Assembly: GCA_910578405.1 (NCBI GenBank)
Contig: CAJTQO010000036.1
Coordinates: forward strand, 1 to 37,821
Reading direction: 5' to 3'
Length of the DNA: 37,821 bases
Origin: an uncultured Lachnospiraceae bacterium
GTDB lineage: Bacteria > Bacillota > Clostridia > Lachnospirales > Lachnospiraceae
Made by a program: the position numbers and the translations under genes. How positions within the stretch are numbered: the stretch's first letter is position 1; the number at the start of each line of letters is the position of its first letter. Positions 6,872 through 14,819 of the stretch are shown piece by piece. The notes below the pieces were generated by a model. The model had not been told where the DNA came from, did not search any database, and saw only the letters and a list, made by a program, of their open reading frames with translations.

Positions 6872-7621
6872 TTATTTGTAGTTTACGATTTTCCCAAAAT
6901 CCGGTTTTAAAGCAGCGCCGCCCACCAGACCGCCATCAATATCCGGCTGGCTGAATAATTCCGGAGCCGTTGCAGCGTTTACGGAACCGCCGTACTGGAT
7001 ACGGATTGCCTCTGCCGTCGCCTCATCATAGATTTCCCCAATGCATTCACGGATTGCCTTGCACACTTCCTGCGCCTGCTCTGTGGTAGCGGTTTTGCCT
7101 GTGCCGATAGCCCAAATCGGCTCATAGGCAACCACTGCCGTAGCAGCCTGTGCAGCCGTTACATTCAGGAATGCAATCTTAATCTGCTGACGAATCCAAT
7201 CAATGGTAATACCCTGTTCCCTCTGTGTTAAAGATTCCCCGCAGCAGATAATCGGCGTCAGATTATGTTCAAATGCCTTTAACACTTTCTTATTTACCGT
7301 TTCATCTGTCTCCGCGAAATATTCCCTTCTCTCAGAGTGACCGATGATGACATATTTTACCCCTGCGTCAGTAAGCATATTCGGGGAAATCTCGCCTGTA
7401 AAAGCGCCCTTTTCCTCAAAATACATATTTTCCGCGCCAATCTCGATATTTGTCCCTTTGGCTGCTTCCATAGCCGGGATAATGTCGATGGCAGGCACAC
7501 AGAATACCACATCCGCCTCATCCGTCGCTACCAATGGTTTTAATGTATTCACTAATTCCACTGCCTCACTGGGAGTCATATTCATCTTCCAGTTGCCAGC
7601 AATAATTTTCTTTCTTGCCAT
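6872..7621 (-). CDS. tpiA: Triosephosphate isomerase
   Basis: A 249-residue TIM barrel of normal length, interconverting dihydroxyacetone phosphate and glyceraldehyde 3-phosphate in glycolysis. Catalytic residues are all present: N10 and K12 (AGNWKMN), H95 (IGHSERR) and E167 (AYEPIWAIGTGKT), plus the phosphate loops YGGSV and GGLVGGAAL. AAGGAGAG precedes the ATG at 7621. It lies 34 bases after pgk and is the last gene of the glycolytic cluster. Confidence 0.98.
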   Translation of the reverse strand: MARKKIIAGNWKMNMTPSEAVELVNTLKPLVATDEADVVFCVPAIDIIPAMEAAKGTNIEIGAENMYFEEKGAFTGEISPNMLTDAGVKYVIIGHSERREYFAETDETVNKKVLKAFEHNLTPIICCGESLTQREQGITIDWIRQQIKIAFLNVTAAQAATAVVAYEPIWAIGTGKTATTEQAQEVCKAIRECIGEIYDEATAEAIRIQYGGSVNAATAPELFSQPDIDGGLVGGAALKPDFGKIVNYK

Positions 7622-7655
7622 TTTCCTCTCTCCTTATCTCTGCTATCCGTTCCCT

Positions 7656-8879
7656 TTATTTATCGTCCGCTGCCACTACGCCAGGCAATGCTTTCCCTTC
7701 CAGGAATTCCAGGGATGCGCCGCCGCCTGTGGAAATATGGCTCATCTTGTCCGCAAACCCTAACTGATTCACTGCCGCTGCGCTGTCGCCGCCGCCGATA
7801 ATGGTAGTGGCGTCCGTTTCAGCCAAAGCCTTTGCCACTGCAATGGTGCCTTTTGCAAGAACCGGGTTCTCAAACACGCCCATCGGGCCGTTCCATACTA
7901 CTGTCTTAGCGGATTTCACTGCATCTGCATATAACGCAGCCGTCTTCTCACCGATATCAAGCCCTTCCATGTCCGCCGGAATCTTATCCGCATCTACCAT
8001 GGAAACTTCAATCTGCGCATCAATCGGGTTCGGGAAGCCTGCAGCAATGGTGGTGTCTACCGGAAGAAGCAGTTTCTTACCGAGCTTCTCGGCTTTTTCC
8101 ATCATTTCCTTGCAGTAATCCAGTTTCTCTTCGTCTACCAGAGAATTGCCGATTTCATACCCTTTTGCCTTTAAGAACGTAAAGGCCATACCGCCGCCGA
8201 TAATCAGGGTGTCGCATTTTTCCAACAGGTTGTTAATCACGTTCAGCTTATCCGCCACCTTTGCTCCGCCGAGAATTGCAACAAAGGGCCTTACCGGATT
8301 TTCCACTGCATTGCCAAGGAAATCAATTTCCTTCTGCATCAAATAGCCGACTGCGCACTCGCCGCCTTTTGCACGCACTACATCGGTTACGCCTGCAACG
8401 GAAGCATGCGCTCTATGGGAAGAGCCGAAAGCGTCGCATACATAAGCGTCCGCCAGCTCAGCCAGTTCTTTGCTGAACTCTTCCCCGTTCTTTGTTTCTT
8501 CTTTTCCACGGAAACGCGTATTTTGAAGCAGCACCACGTCCCCTTCCTTCATAGCGGCCACTGCAGCGGTTGCAGCTTCGCCCGTTACATTATCATCGGA
8601 AACGAAATTCACTTCCTTGCCCAGCTTTTCAGAAAGCCTCTTAGCCACCGGAGCCAGGGATTCCCCTTCGTTCGGGCCGTTCTTTACTTTTCCAAGATGG
8701 GAGCAAAGGATTACCTTCCCGCCATCCTTGATTAACTTCTGAATCGTAGGAAGCGCTGCCACAATACGCGTTTCATCCGTAATCTGGCCATCCTTCAACG
8801 GTACATTGAAATCGCACCTTACAAGGACACGCTTTCCATTGACATTAATATCATCTACTGACTTCTTATTCAATCCCAT
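7656..8879 (-). CDS. pgk: Phosphoglycerate kinase
   Basis: A 407-residue two-domain enzyme that makes ATP and 3-phosphoglycerate from 1,3-bisphosphoglycerate. The N-terminal RCDFNVPL, the AFGSSHRAHAS loop, the hinge region WNGPMGVFE and the nucleotide loop GGGDSAAAVNQLG are all intact. The start at 8879 (MGLNKKSVDD) has GGAGG nine bases upstream and matches family length; an in-frame extension to 8981 would read through the gap terminator and is rejected. It is followed closely by tpiA. The terminator between gap and pgk suggests pgk-tpiA depends on read-through or on its own promoter in the AT-rich stretch 8881-8925, which I could not resolve. Confidence 0.97.
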   Translation of the reverse strand: MGLNKKSVDDINVNGKRVLVRCDFNVPLKDGQITDETRIVAALPTIQKLIKDGGKVILCSHLGKVKNGPNEGESLAPVAKRLSEKLGKEVNFVSDDNVTGEAATAAVAAMKEGDVVLLQNTRFRGKEETKNGEEFSKELAELADAYVCDAFGSSHRAHASVAGVTDVVRAKGGECAVGYLMQKEIDFLGNAVENPVRPFVAILGGAKVADKLNVINNLLEKCDTLIIGGGMAFTFLKAKGYEIGNSLVDEEKLDYCKEMMEKAEKLGKKLLLPVDTTIAAGFPNPIDAQIEVSMVDADKIPADMEGLDIGEKTAALYADAVKSAKTVVWNGPMGVFENPVLAKGTIAVAKALAETDATTIIGGGDSAAAVNQLGFADKMSHISTGGGASLEFLEGKALPGVVAADDK

Positions 8880-8926
8880 GACTGTGTGCCTCCATATATA
8901 ATAAAATAAACATCCACAAAGAAAGA

Positions 8927-8955
8927 AAAGGCCCGGCCCTAAGACCGGACCCTTT
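8927..8955 (-). terminator. Terminator or attenuator between gap and pgk
   Basis: A GC-rich stem (8928-8939 with 8943-8954, one bulge and some G-U pairs) is followed on the minus strand by TTTTCTTTCTTTG. It lies 48 bases before the pgk start, so it can separate gap expression from pgk-tpiA. Confidence 0.75.
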
Positions 8956-8975
8956 TTAGGTCTTCCAAATTCCGG

Positions 8976-9278
8976 GGACAATTCCGAAACTTATGCTAAT
9001 TATGCTAACTTAGAGAAGTATTTAATTGTCCAAGGACAATTTCACAACTTATGCTAACTCAGAGAAGTATTTAATTGTCCAAGGACAATTTCACAACTTA
9101 CGCTAATTCAGAGAAATACTTAATTGTCCAAGGACAATTTCACAACTTACGCTAATTCAGAGAAATACTTAATTGTCCAAGGACAATTTCACAACTTACG
9201 CTAACTCAGAGAAGTATTTAATTGTCCAAGGACAATTTCACAACTTATGCTAATTCAGAGAAATACTTAATTGTCCTT
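8976..9278 (-). repeat. 49-bp tandem array duplicating the 3' end of gap
   Basis: Six consecutive units begin with GGACAATT (plus strand) at 8976, 9034, 9083, 9132, 9181 and 9230. Five are exactly 49 bp; the outermost is 58 bp through a 9-bp internal duplication. The unit at 9230 is the real end of gap, so the others are copies of its last ten codons, stop codon and 15 bases beyond. Each unit is bounded by GGACAATT and AATTGTCC, and neighbouring units meet in the palindrome AATTGTCCAAGGACAATT. In mRNA the array would fold into a row of hairpins after gap. There are no spacers, so it is not CRISPR. Confidence 0.95.
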
Positions 9279-10246
9279 ACCATCTGGCTTGTATAAGAAT
9301 TCTCATTGTCATACCATGAAACTACCTGAACAAGGTTGTCTGCGCCAACCATGGTCTGTGTAGCGTCGAAGATAGAGCCAAAGGTGCTTCCTACGATATC
9401 GGAGGAAACGATTTCATCTTCGTTGTAGCCGAAGGACTCTGTAGCCGCTGCTTTCATAGCTGCATTGATTTCTTCCTTCGTTACGGACTTCTCAACGGTT
9501 GCAACCAGGATTGTGGTGGAGCCTGTCGGTGTAGGCACACGCTGTGCGGAACCGATGAGCTTGCCGTTCAATTCAGGAATAACAAGGCCGATAGCTTTAG
9601 CAGCGCCTGTAGAGTTAGGAACGATGTTCACAGCGCCTGCGCGGCTTCTTCTTAAATCGCCTTTCCTCTGAGGGCCGTCCAAAATCATCTGGTCGCCTGT
9701 GTAAGCATGGATGGTGCTCATGATACCGGATTTGATTCCAGCCAAATCATTCAAAGCCTTTGCCATAGGAGCCAGGCAGTTTGTTGTGCAGGAAGCAGCG
9801 GAAATAATGGTGTCTTCCGGCTTCAATGTCTCATGGTTTACATTGTAAACGATGGTCGGAAGGTCATTTCCTGCAGGTGCGGAAATAACAACCTTACGAG
9901 CGCCAGCGTTGATATGAGCCTGTGCCTTATCCTTGGATGTATAGAAACCTGTACATTCAAGAACAACGTCAACTTTCAGCTCACCCCAAGGAAGCTTATT
10001 TGCATCCGCTTCTTTGTAGATTGTAATAGTCTTTCCATCAACGGTAATGGAATCTTCACCAGCCGTTACGCTGTCTGCTTTCGAATATTTACCCTGGGAA
10101 GAGTCATATTTTAACAAATGAGCCAACATCTTAGGGCTTGTCAGATCGTTGATTGCCACTACTTCGTATCCCTCTGCTCCAAACATCTGCCTGAAAGCAA
10201 GACGGCCGATACGGCCAAAACCATTAATTGCTACTCTTACTGCCAT
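9245..10246 (-). CDS. gap: Glyceraldehyde-3-phosphate dehydrogenase, type I
   Basis: A 333-residue enzyme of normal length, oxidising glyceraldehyde 3-phosphate to 1,3-bisphosphoglycerate with reduction of NAD. The NGFGRIGR nucleotide loop is at 8-15, D34 in the AINDLT segment favours NAD over NADP, C153 lies in SCTTNC and H180 in TIHAYTGDQ. AGGAGG stands before the ATG. It is transcribed ahead of pgk and tpiA. Its final codons have been copied five more times just downstream (see the repeat). The promoter carries a Rex-like operator, in keeping with control by the NADH/NAD ratio. Confidence 0.98.
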   Translation of the reverse strand: MAVRVAINGFGRIGRLAFRQMFGAEGYEVVAINDLTSPKMLAHLLKYDSSQGKYSKADSVTAGEDSITVDGKTITIYKEADANKLPWGELKVDVVLECTGFYTSKDKAQAHINAGARKVVISAPAGNDLPTIVYNVNHETLKPEDTIISAASCTTNCLAPMAKALNDLAGIKSGIMSTIHAYTGDQMILDGPQRKGDLRRSRAGAVNIVPNSTGAAKAIGLVIPELNGKLIGSAQRVPTPTGSTTILVATVEKSVTKEEINAAMKAAATESFGYNEDEIVSSDIVGSTFGSIFDATQTMVGADNLVQVVSWYDNENSYTSQMVRTIKYFSELA

Positions 10247-10281
10247 TTTCGTTTCCTCCTAGAAATGAATTTGTTTATACT

Positions 10282-10323
10282 ATTTTACAACCACTGTAAA
10301 AATGATTGTCAAAAAATTATCAT
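10282..10323 (-). promoter_or_regulatory. gap promoter with Rex-like operator
   Basis: A perfect -35 TTGACA (10307-10312, minus strand) is followed by TGTAAA after 17 bases or TAAAAT after 19. On the plus strand 10306-10323 reads TTGTCAAAAAATTATCAT, which fits the clostridial Rex site TTGTTAA-N4-TTAACAA at 11 of 14 positions and covers the -35. Rex is the NADH-sensing repressor of fermentation genes. The promoter is likely; the operator is inferred. Confidence 0.6.
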
Positions 10324-10486
10324 CACATTTATTCTACCTAATTTGTCCTAAAAATTCAAGACATAAATAAAAAAATATTTACAATTTGCCCTATATTTTA
10401 CAGTTCTGCAGCCCGTATGGCAGGCGGCAGACATTTTTCATTGCATTCTTTCCTAAAAAGAGGTATTCTATGCCGAAAAATCCCCC
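10324..10486. other. Intergenic region after the nifS-hisJ operon
   Basis: AT-rich leader and upstream region of gap plus the end of the preceding operon. An imperfect GC hairpin near 10402-10430 has no T-tail on the minus strand, so I do not call a terminator. Confidence 0.3.
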
Positions 10487-11305
10487 CTACAGCCTGATAT
10501 ATTCCGGCTTACGTTTGGAAAAAATGGCATAATGCCGGAAACCGCAGGAACGCAAAACTTCCTCCGCCCGTCCAAATCCATGCGCAATACGCTCCGGCGT
10601 ATGAGCGTCTGAGCCTACCGTAACCGTCTCCCCGCCCAGCTCCCTGTAGCGTCTGATAATATCCGTACAGGGGTTTAGTTCCCGCAGCCCGTATCCTATT
10701 GCGCCTGTATTAATCTCTATCCCTTTCCCATGCTCTGCCAGCCAGCGCAGCGCCGGGTCCAGCGCATCACGGTATTTCCCATAACTATATTCCGCATCTT
10801 TTTGCGGCCCGTACCTTACCACATAGTCCAGATGCCCATATACGTCAAAATCCTGGAAGCTTTTCAAGTTATCCAGGATAGAAGCAAAATATTCGCCGTA
10901 AGCCTCTTCCTCACTCCTGCCTTCATAAAAGTCCGGGAAATAAGGATCTTTCCTGTTGCTAAGATGGGAAGACGCAATAATAAAGTCAAAATCATAAGCC
11001 CCCGCATATGCGGACAGTTTTTGCGCAATATGCGGCTGGACTCCCAGCTCCACGCCAAACCGGACTTCTATCCGGCCCTTATGCTTTTCCCTGCACCGGG
11101 CCAGCCCGGACAAATAGGAAGCGGTATCCAGTTCAAACATTCCTTCCTCTTCCGGTTTGGAATAAACATAATCCATATCCATATGCTCCGTAAAACACAT
11201 ATATTCCAGTCCCAGCCCTAACCCTTTGGCAATCATCTCTTCCATAGGGGTTTCGGAATCGCCGGAAAAAGAAGAATGTAAATGATAATCCGCCAAAATC
11301 GCCAT
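10487..11305 (-). CDS. hisJ: PHP-domain histidinol-phosphatase-like hydrolase
   Basis: A 272-residue protein of the PHP metallophosphoesterase superfamily. H8 and H10 in DYHLHSSFSGD, the EHMDMDY segment, GVELGVQPH, ASSHLS and the late GSDAHTPERI supply the metal ligands. Family members hydrolyse histidinol phosphate, the penultimate step of histidine synthesis; length and motifs fit HisJ (HisK) best. No other his gene is near, so another phosphoester substrate is possible. The start at 11305 has GGGAGG six bases upstream; the longer frame to 11374 lies inside mnmA and is rejected. It is the last gene of the nifS operon, 22 bases behind mnmA. Confidence 0.82.
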   Translation of the reverse strand: MAILADYHLHSSFSGDSETPMEEMIAKGLGLGLEYMCFTEHMDMDYVYSKPEEEGMFELDTASYLSGLARCREKHKGRIEVRFGVELGVQPHIAQKLSAYAGAYDFDFIIASSHLSNRKDPYFPDFYEGRSEEEAYGEYFASILDNLKSFQDFDVYGHLDYVVRYGPQKDAEYSYGKYRDALDPALRWLAEHGKGIEINTGAIGYGLRELNPCTDIIRRYRELGGETVTVGSDAHTPERIAHGFGRAEEVLRSCGFRHYAIFSKRKPEYIRL

Positions 11306-11327
11306 ATCAAACCTCCCTCTGCCTTTG

Positions 11328-12428
11328 CTACTCCCGGATAATCGTGCCGCCTCCCAGCACATACCCGTCCTCATAAAAAACCACTGCCTGCCCTGGCGTC
11401 ACTGCCCGGACAGGTTCCTCGAACGTACACCGTATCCTGCCTTCCCCTGCTTTTTCTATACGGCATCCAGCGCCCTTATGGGCATATCGTATTTTTGCCA
11501 CCGCCCGTCTTGTCCCCTTTGCATCCAATTCCCCTTCCTCCATCGCCATGTAATTGACCTGGCCGCAAAGCAGCTCCTTGGAAAAAACGTCCTCCCCTTC
11601 CCCTATCACCACTTCGTTTGTCTCCGGACGTATCTGCGTTACAAAAACCGGACGGCCCATAGCCAGTTCCAGCCCTTTGCGCTGACCTATGGTATAATGG
11701 GTAATGCCTTTATGCACCCCAAGCGTTTCCCCGCCAGCCGTCACAAAATTACCCGGCCCTGGCGCCTGTCCTTTTGTCTCCCGGTCAATAAACCCCGCAT
11801 AATCATGGTCAGGGATAAAGCAGATTTCCTGACTGTCCGGCTTATTTGCCACCGGCAGGCCCAGTTCCCTGGCTATGCTGCGGATTTTATCTTTTTCATA
11901 GCTCCCTATGGGCATTAATGTATGGGCCAACTGCTCCTGGGTCAGGCTGTACAAAGCATAGGTCTGATCCTTTGCCGCCGTGACCGAATGGCATATGGCA
12001 TATCTGCCGTTTGCCAGCCGTTCCACTCTGGCATAATGCCCGGTTGCGATATAATCCGCGCCTATGGCAAGGCTTCTGTGCAAAAGCGACTCCCATTTCA
12101 CATACCGGTTGCATGCAATGCACGGATTGGGCGTGCGGCCATGCAAATATTCCCCCACGAAATAATCCACCACCTTTTCCCGGAATTCCTTCCGGAAATT
12201 CATTACATAATAAGGGATGCCAAGAAACTGCGCCACCCTGCGGGCGTCCTCCACTGCCGAAAGCCCGCAGCATCCCCCTTCCTCCCGGCCGGGCTTCTCC
12301 TGCGCCTCTTCCTGCCAAATCTGCATCGTCACGCCTATGACCTCATAGCCCTGTTCTTTCAGTAAATACGCCGCCACAGAGGAATCCACGCCCCCTGACA
12401 TACCTACCACTACTTTCTTTTTCCTCAT
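11328..12428 (-). CDS. mnmA: tRNA-specific 2-thiouridylase MnmA
   Basis: A 366-residue enzyme that makes 2-thiouridine at the wobble position (U34) of Lys, Glu and Gln tRNAs. The ATP PP-loop SGGVDSS is at 11-17. The catalytic cysteine pair is C103 (NPCIACNR) and C203 (DSQEICFIPD), joined during sulfur transfer. GHYAR follows at 130-134, with the C-terminal beta-barrel beyond 300. It takes sulfur from a cysteine desulfurase, and nifS is the first gene of the same operon, which fits a dedicated sulfur relay. It lies 18 bases behind the glycosylase gene. Confidence 0.97.
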   Translation of the reverse strand: MRKKKVVVGMSGGVDSSVAAYLLKEQGYEVIGVTMQIWQEEAQEKPGREEGGCCGLSAVEDARRVAQFLGIPYYVMNFRKEFREKVVDYFVGEYLHGRTPNPCIACNRYVKWESLLHRSLAIGADYIATGHYARVERLANGRYAICHSVTAAKDQTYALYSLTQEQLAHTLMPIGSYEKDKIRSIARELGLPVANKPDSQEICFIPDHDYAGFIDRETKGQAPGPGNFVTAGGETLGVHKGITHYTIGQRKGLELAMGRPVFVTQIRPETNEVVIGEGEDVFSKELLCGQVNYMAMEEGELDAKGTRRAVAKIRYAHKGAGCRIEKAGEGRIRCTFEEPVRAVTPGQAVVFYEDGYVLGGGTIIRE

Positions 12429-12446
12429 TTATAGCAACTCCTGTCT

Positions 12447-12959
12447 TTAAGGAGCCTCTTTCCCACCCTCTGGCGGGCAAAGCCCCAAAGCCTTTCCCCA
12501 CAAGTCCGTCAGCCGTTCCAGGGAAAAGGCCGCATTGGCGGGGCTGGTGGACGGCAGGCGGATAATCTCCACCCCTGTCTGCGCCCTGCAAAAACGGTTA
12601 TAAAGCTGGCACGCCTTGTCCCCATTCCCATAAATGCGCTCTATCCTGCTGCCCTGCAATAAGCCGGCAATGTCATTTGGCTCTACCTCACGGATGGAGC
12701 TATCGCTGGAGCCTTCTATTTCACAGGAACGAATCACATCCCATATGGCAATGTCATGTTTTAGCAGCAGCTCCTTCTTCTCTTCTATGCTTCCCGGCGT
12801 TTTCTCTCCGGTCAGCCCGGCCAACAGTTTCCAAAAACGGTTTTGGGGATGTCCATAGTAAAAGGCGTTTTCCCTGGATTTCACCGAAGGAAAAGTGCCA
12901 AGAATCAACAGTCTGGAATTTTCATCATAAACCGGTTCAAAAGTATGCGCTACCCTCAT
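12447..12959 (-). CDS. Hypoxanthine-DNA glycosylase (UDG superfamily, family 6)
   Basis: A 170-residue member of the uracil-DNA glycosylase fold. GTFPSVKSR at 21-29 and YYGHPQNRFWKLL at 34-46 give the first active-site motif, with the family-6 asparagine, and LPSTSPANA at 134-142 the second. Family 6 (HDG) enzymes remove hypoxanthine, the deamination product of adenine, from DNA and have little uracil activity. The start codon overlaps the nifU stop in an ATGA, so translation is coupled. A DNA-repair enzyme between an Fe-S scaffold gene and mnmA is unusual; the family itself needs no Fe-S cluster. The family-6 assignment rests on motifs; a general mismatch-specific UDG is the alternative. Confidence 0.78.
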   Translation of the reverse strand: MRVAHTFEPVYDENSRLLILGTFPSVKSRENAFYYGHPQNRFWKLLAGLTGEKTPGSIEEKKELLLKHDIAIWDVIRSCEIEGSSDSSIREVEPNDIAGLLQGSRIERIYGNGDKACQLYNRFCRAQTGVEIIRLPSTSPANAAFSLERLTDLWGKALGLCPPEGGKEAP

Positions 12960-13405
12960 TCGTCCATCCCATCCAAATCATCTTCCTCCCCTTCATGGAT
13001 GTCTTCCTTTGGCTGCTCTAACCCTTCTATTTGGATGCCATGCTTTTGCGCATAATCCCACAGCGCCGCATGGATGGCCTCTTCCGCCAGCAAAGAGCAA
13101 TGCACCTTTACCGGGGGCAGCCCGTCCAGCGCCTCCATTACCGCCTTATTCGTCACCTTCATGGCCTCCTCAACGCTCTTCCCCTTCACCAGCTCTGTCG
13201 CCATACTGCTCGTAGCCACGGCTGCGCCGCATCCGAAAGTCTTAAATTTGCAGTCCTGTATGATACCGTCTTCATCAATATCCAGATAAATGCGCATGAT
13301 ATCCCCGCATTTTGCATTTCCAACCGTCCCCACCCCGCTGGCATTTTCAATCTCCCCTACATTGCGCGGGTTTTGGAAATGTTCCATTACTTTTTCACTG
13401 TACAT
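12956..13405 (-). CDS. nifU: Fe-S cluster scaffold protein, IscU/NifU type
   Basis: A 149-residue scaffold on which new Fe-S clusters are built. The three ligand cysteines C33 (AKCGD), C59 (FGCGAA) and C103 (VHCSLL) and the release-promoting D35 are present. The protein is the single-domain form, without the C-terminal Nfu domain of nitrogen-fixation NifU. It has an acidic tail of about 20 residues (EDIHEGEEDDLDGMDE) that is not part of the fold. It lies 21 bases behind nifS, its sulfur donor, in the common clostridial nifS-nifU pair; no iscA or hscAB is near. Confidence 0.95.
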   Translation of the reverse strand: MYSEKVMEHFQNPRNVGEIENASGVGTVGNAKCGDIMRIYLDIDEDGIIQDCKFKTFGCGAAVATSSMATELVKGKSVEEAMKVTNKAVMEALDGLPPVKVHCSLLAEEAIHAALWDYAQKHGIQIEGLEQPKEDIHEGEEDDLDGMDE

Positions 13406-13426
13406 CGTCCGTATCCCTCCCTATTT

Positions 13427-14626
13427 TCATATACGCTCTGGCGCGCTCTTCCCCTTTTGAAAATCCTCATATAAAGGCGACATATCCCTCAGCTTGGCCA
13501 CAATTTCCTTCACTGCGTCCACAGTTTCATCCATCTCTTCCCTTGTGTTCTCTGCGCTTACCGTCAGCCGCAGAGAGCCATGCGCAATTTCATGGGGAAG
13601 CCCGATAGCTAACAGTACATGGGACGGATCCAGGGAACCGGAAGTGCAGGCCGAACCGCTGGAAGCGCATATCCCCTTCATATCCAGCATAATCAGCAGC
13701 GATTCCCCCTCCACAAACCGGAAGCTGAAATTCACATTGTTGGACAGCCTTCTTTCCCTGTCCCCATTCAGCCTGCAATAAGGCACTTCCTTTTCCATCC
13801 TCCCAATCAGATAATCCCGCAGTTCTTTTTCCCTGGCCCCATTCTCCTCCATCCTGGAAAATGCCAACTGCGCCGCCCTGCCAAGCCCTACAATCCCAGG
13901 CACATTTTCCGTTCCTGCCCTCCTGCCCCGTTCCTGCTGCCCGCCGTGCAAAAATGCACGCATTTTCACCCCCGCACGGAGATATAAAAAGCCAATCCCT
14001 TTCGGCCCATGGAACTTATGCCCGCTGGCGCTTAATAAGTCAATGTGCAGCTCATCCACCCGGATGGGCACATGCCCATAAGCCTGCACCGCATCCGTAT
14101 GGAAAAGCGTCTTGTGTCTCTTTGCAATCTCACCGATTTCCCTTACAGGCTGCAACGTTCCGATTTCGTTATTGGCAAACATCACCGATATCAGTATGGT
14201 ATCCGGGCGGATGGCGCGCTCCACCTCCTCCGGTTTCACAATCCCGTTTTCATCCACGTCCAGATACGTCACCTCATACCCTCTTTTCTCCAAATACTGG
14301 CACGTATGCAGCACGGCATGATGTTCTATCTTTGACGTAATAATATGCTTCCCCTTCTCTGCGTAAGCTTCCGCCACCCCAACCAGCGCCCAGTTATCGG
14401 CTTCTGAGCCGCCCCCGGTGAAATAAATCTCATTGGTCTTAGCCCCCAGCGTGGACGCTATGGTTTCCCTGGCCTTTATCACCGCCTCTTTTGCCGCGCA
14501 ACCAACCGAATAAATACTGCTGGGATTCCCATACTGCTCCGAAAAATAGGGAAGCATCGCCTCCACTGCCTCCGGCGCCGTCCTCGTTGTCGCTGCATTA
14601 TCCAAATATATGACATGTCTTTTCAT
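13427..14626 (-). CDS. nifS: Cysteine desulfurase, NifS/IscS type
   Basis: A 399-residue PLP enzyme that takes sulfur from cysteine as a persulfide for Fe-S clusters and, through MnmA, tRNA thiolation. It opens with YLDNAATTR. The PLP lysine lies in SASGHKFHGPKG, near residue 200, and the persulfide cysteine in SSGSACTSGSLDPSH, a short loop typical of group I enzymes. The start at 14626 has GAAGGGA upstream and gives the family N-terminus; the longer frame to 14680 is rejected. First gene of the operon, with a near-perfect promoter upstream. No IscR gene or obvious IscR site is seen. Confidence 0.96.
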   Translation of the reverse strand: MKRHVIYLDNAATTRTAPEAVEAMLPYFSEQYGNPSSIYSVGCAAKEAVIKARETIASTLGAKTNEIYFTGGGSEADNWALVGVAEAYAEKGKHIITSKIEHHAVLHTCQYLEKRGYEVTYLDVDENGIVKPEEVERAIRPDTILISVMFANNEIGTLQPVREIGEIAKRHKTLFHTDAVQAYGHVPIRVDELHIDLLSASGHKFHGPKGIGFLYLRAGVKMRAFLHGGQQERGRRAGTENVPGIVGLGRAAQLAFSRMEENGAREKELRDYLIGRMEKEVPYCRLNGDRERRLSNNVNFSFRFVEGESLLIMLDMKGICASSGSACTSGSLDPSHVLLAIGLPHEIAHGSLRLTVSAENTREEMDETVDAVKEIVAKLRDMSPLYEDFQKGKSAPERI

Positions 14627-14741
14627 TTTTTCGTCCCTTCTGTCATCCTGTCCCCTATCTATGGAAAGCAAGCCACACATAACTCCATGCCGCTGTGCAG
14701 TCCTTCAATTCCTACTAATCCAGTACGGATTATATGCTTTC

Positions 14742-14770
14742 ACTATACCATGGGGAGGCTGTTCTGTCAA
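14742..14770 (-). promoter_or_regulatory. Strong sigma-A promoter of the nifS operon
   Basis: Perfect TTGACA (14765-14770), 17 bases, TATAGT (14742-14747) on the minus strand. The leader is about 110 bases. Confidence 0.85.
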
Positions 14771-14819
14771 GAAAACGGCTTGCATATATTTATAAACAAA
14801 TCCTTAAAACAGGTAGCCC

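Noticed and set aside
8976..9278. CRISPR-like regular repeat
   Set aside because: The 49-bp units are directly adjacent without unique spacers, no cas genes are near, and one unit is the end of gap.
10402..10430. Terminator after the PHP phosphatase gene
   Set aside because: The hairpin has mismatches and no T-run on the minus strand.
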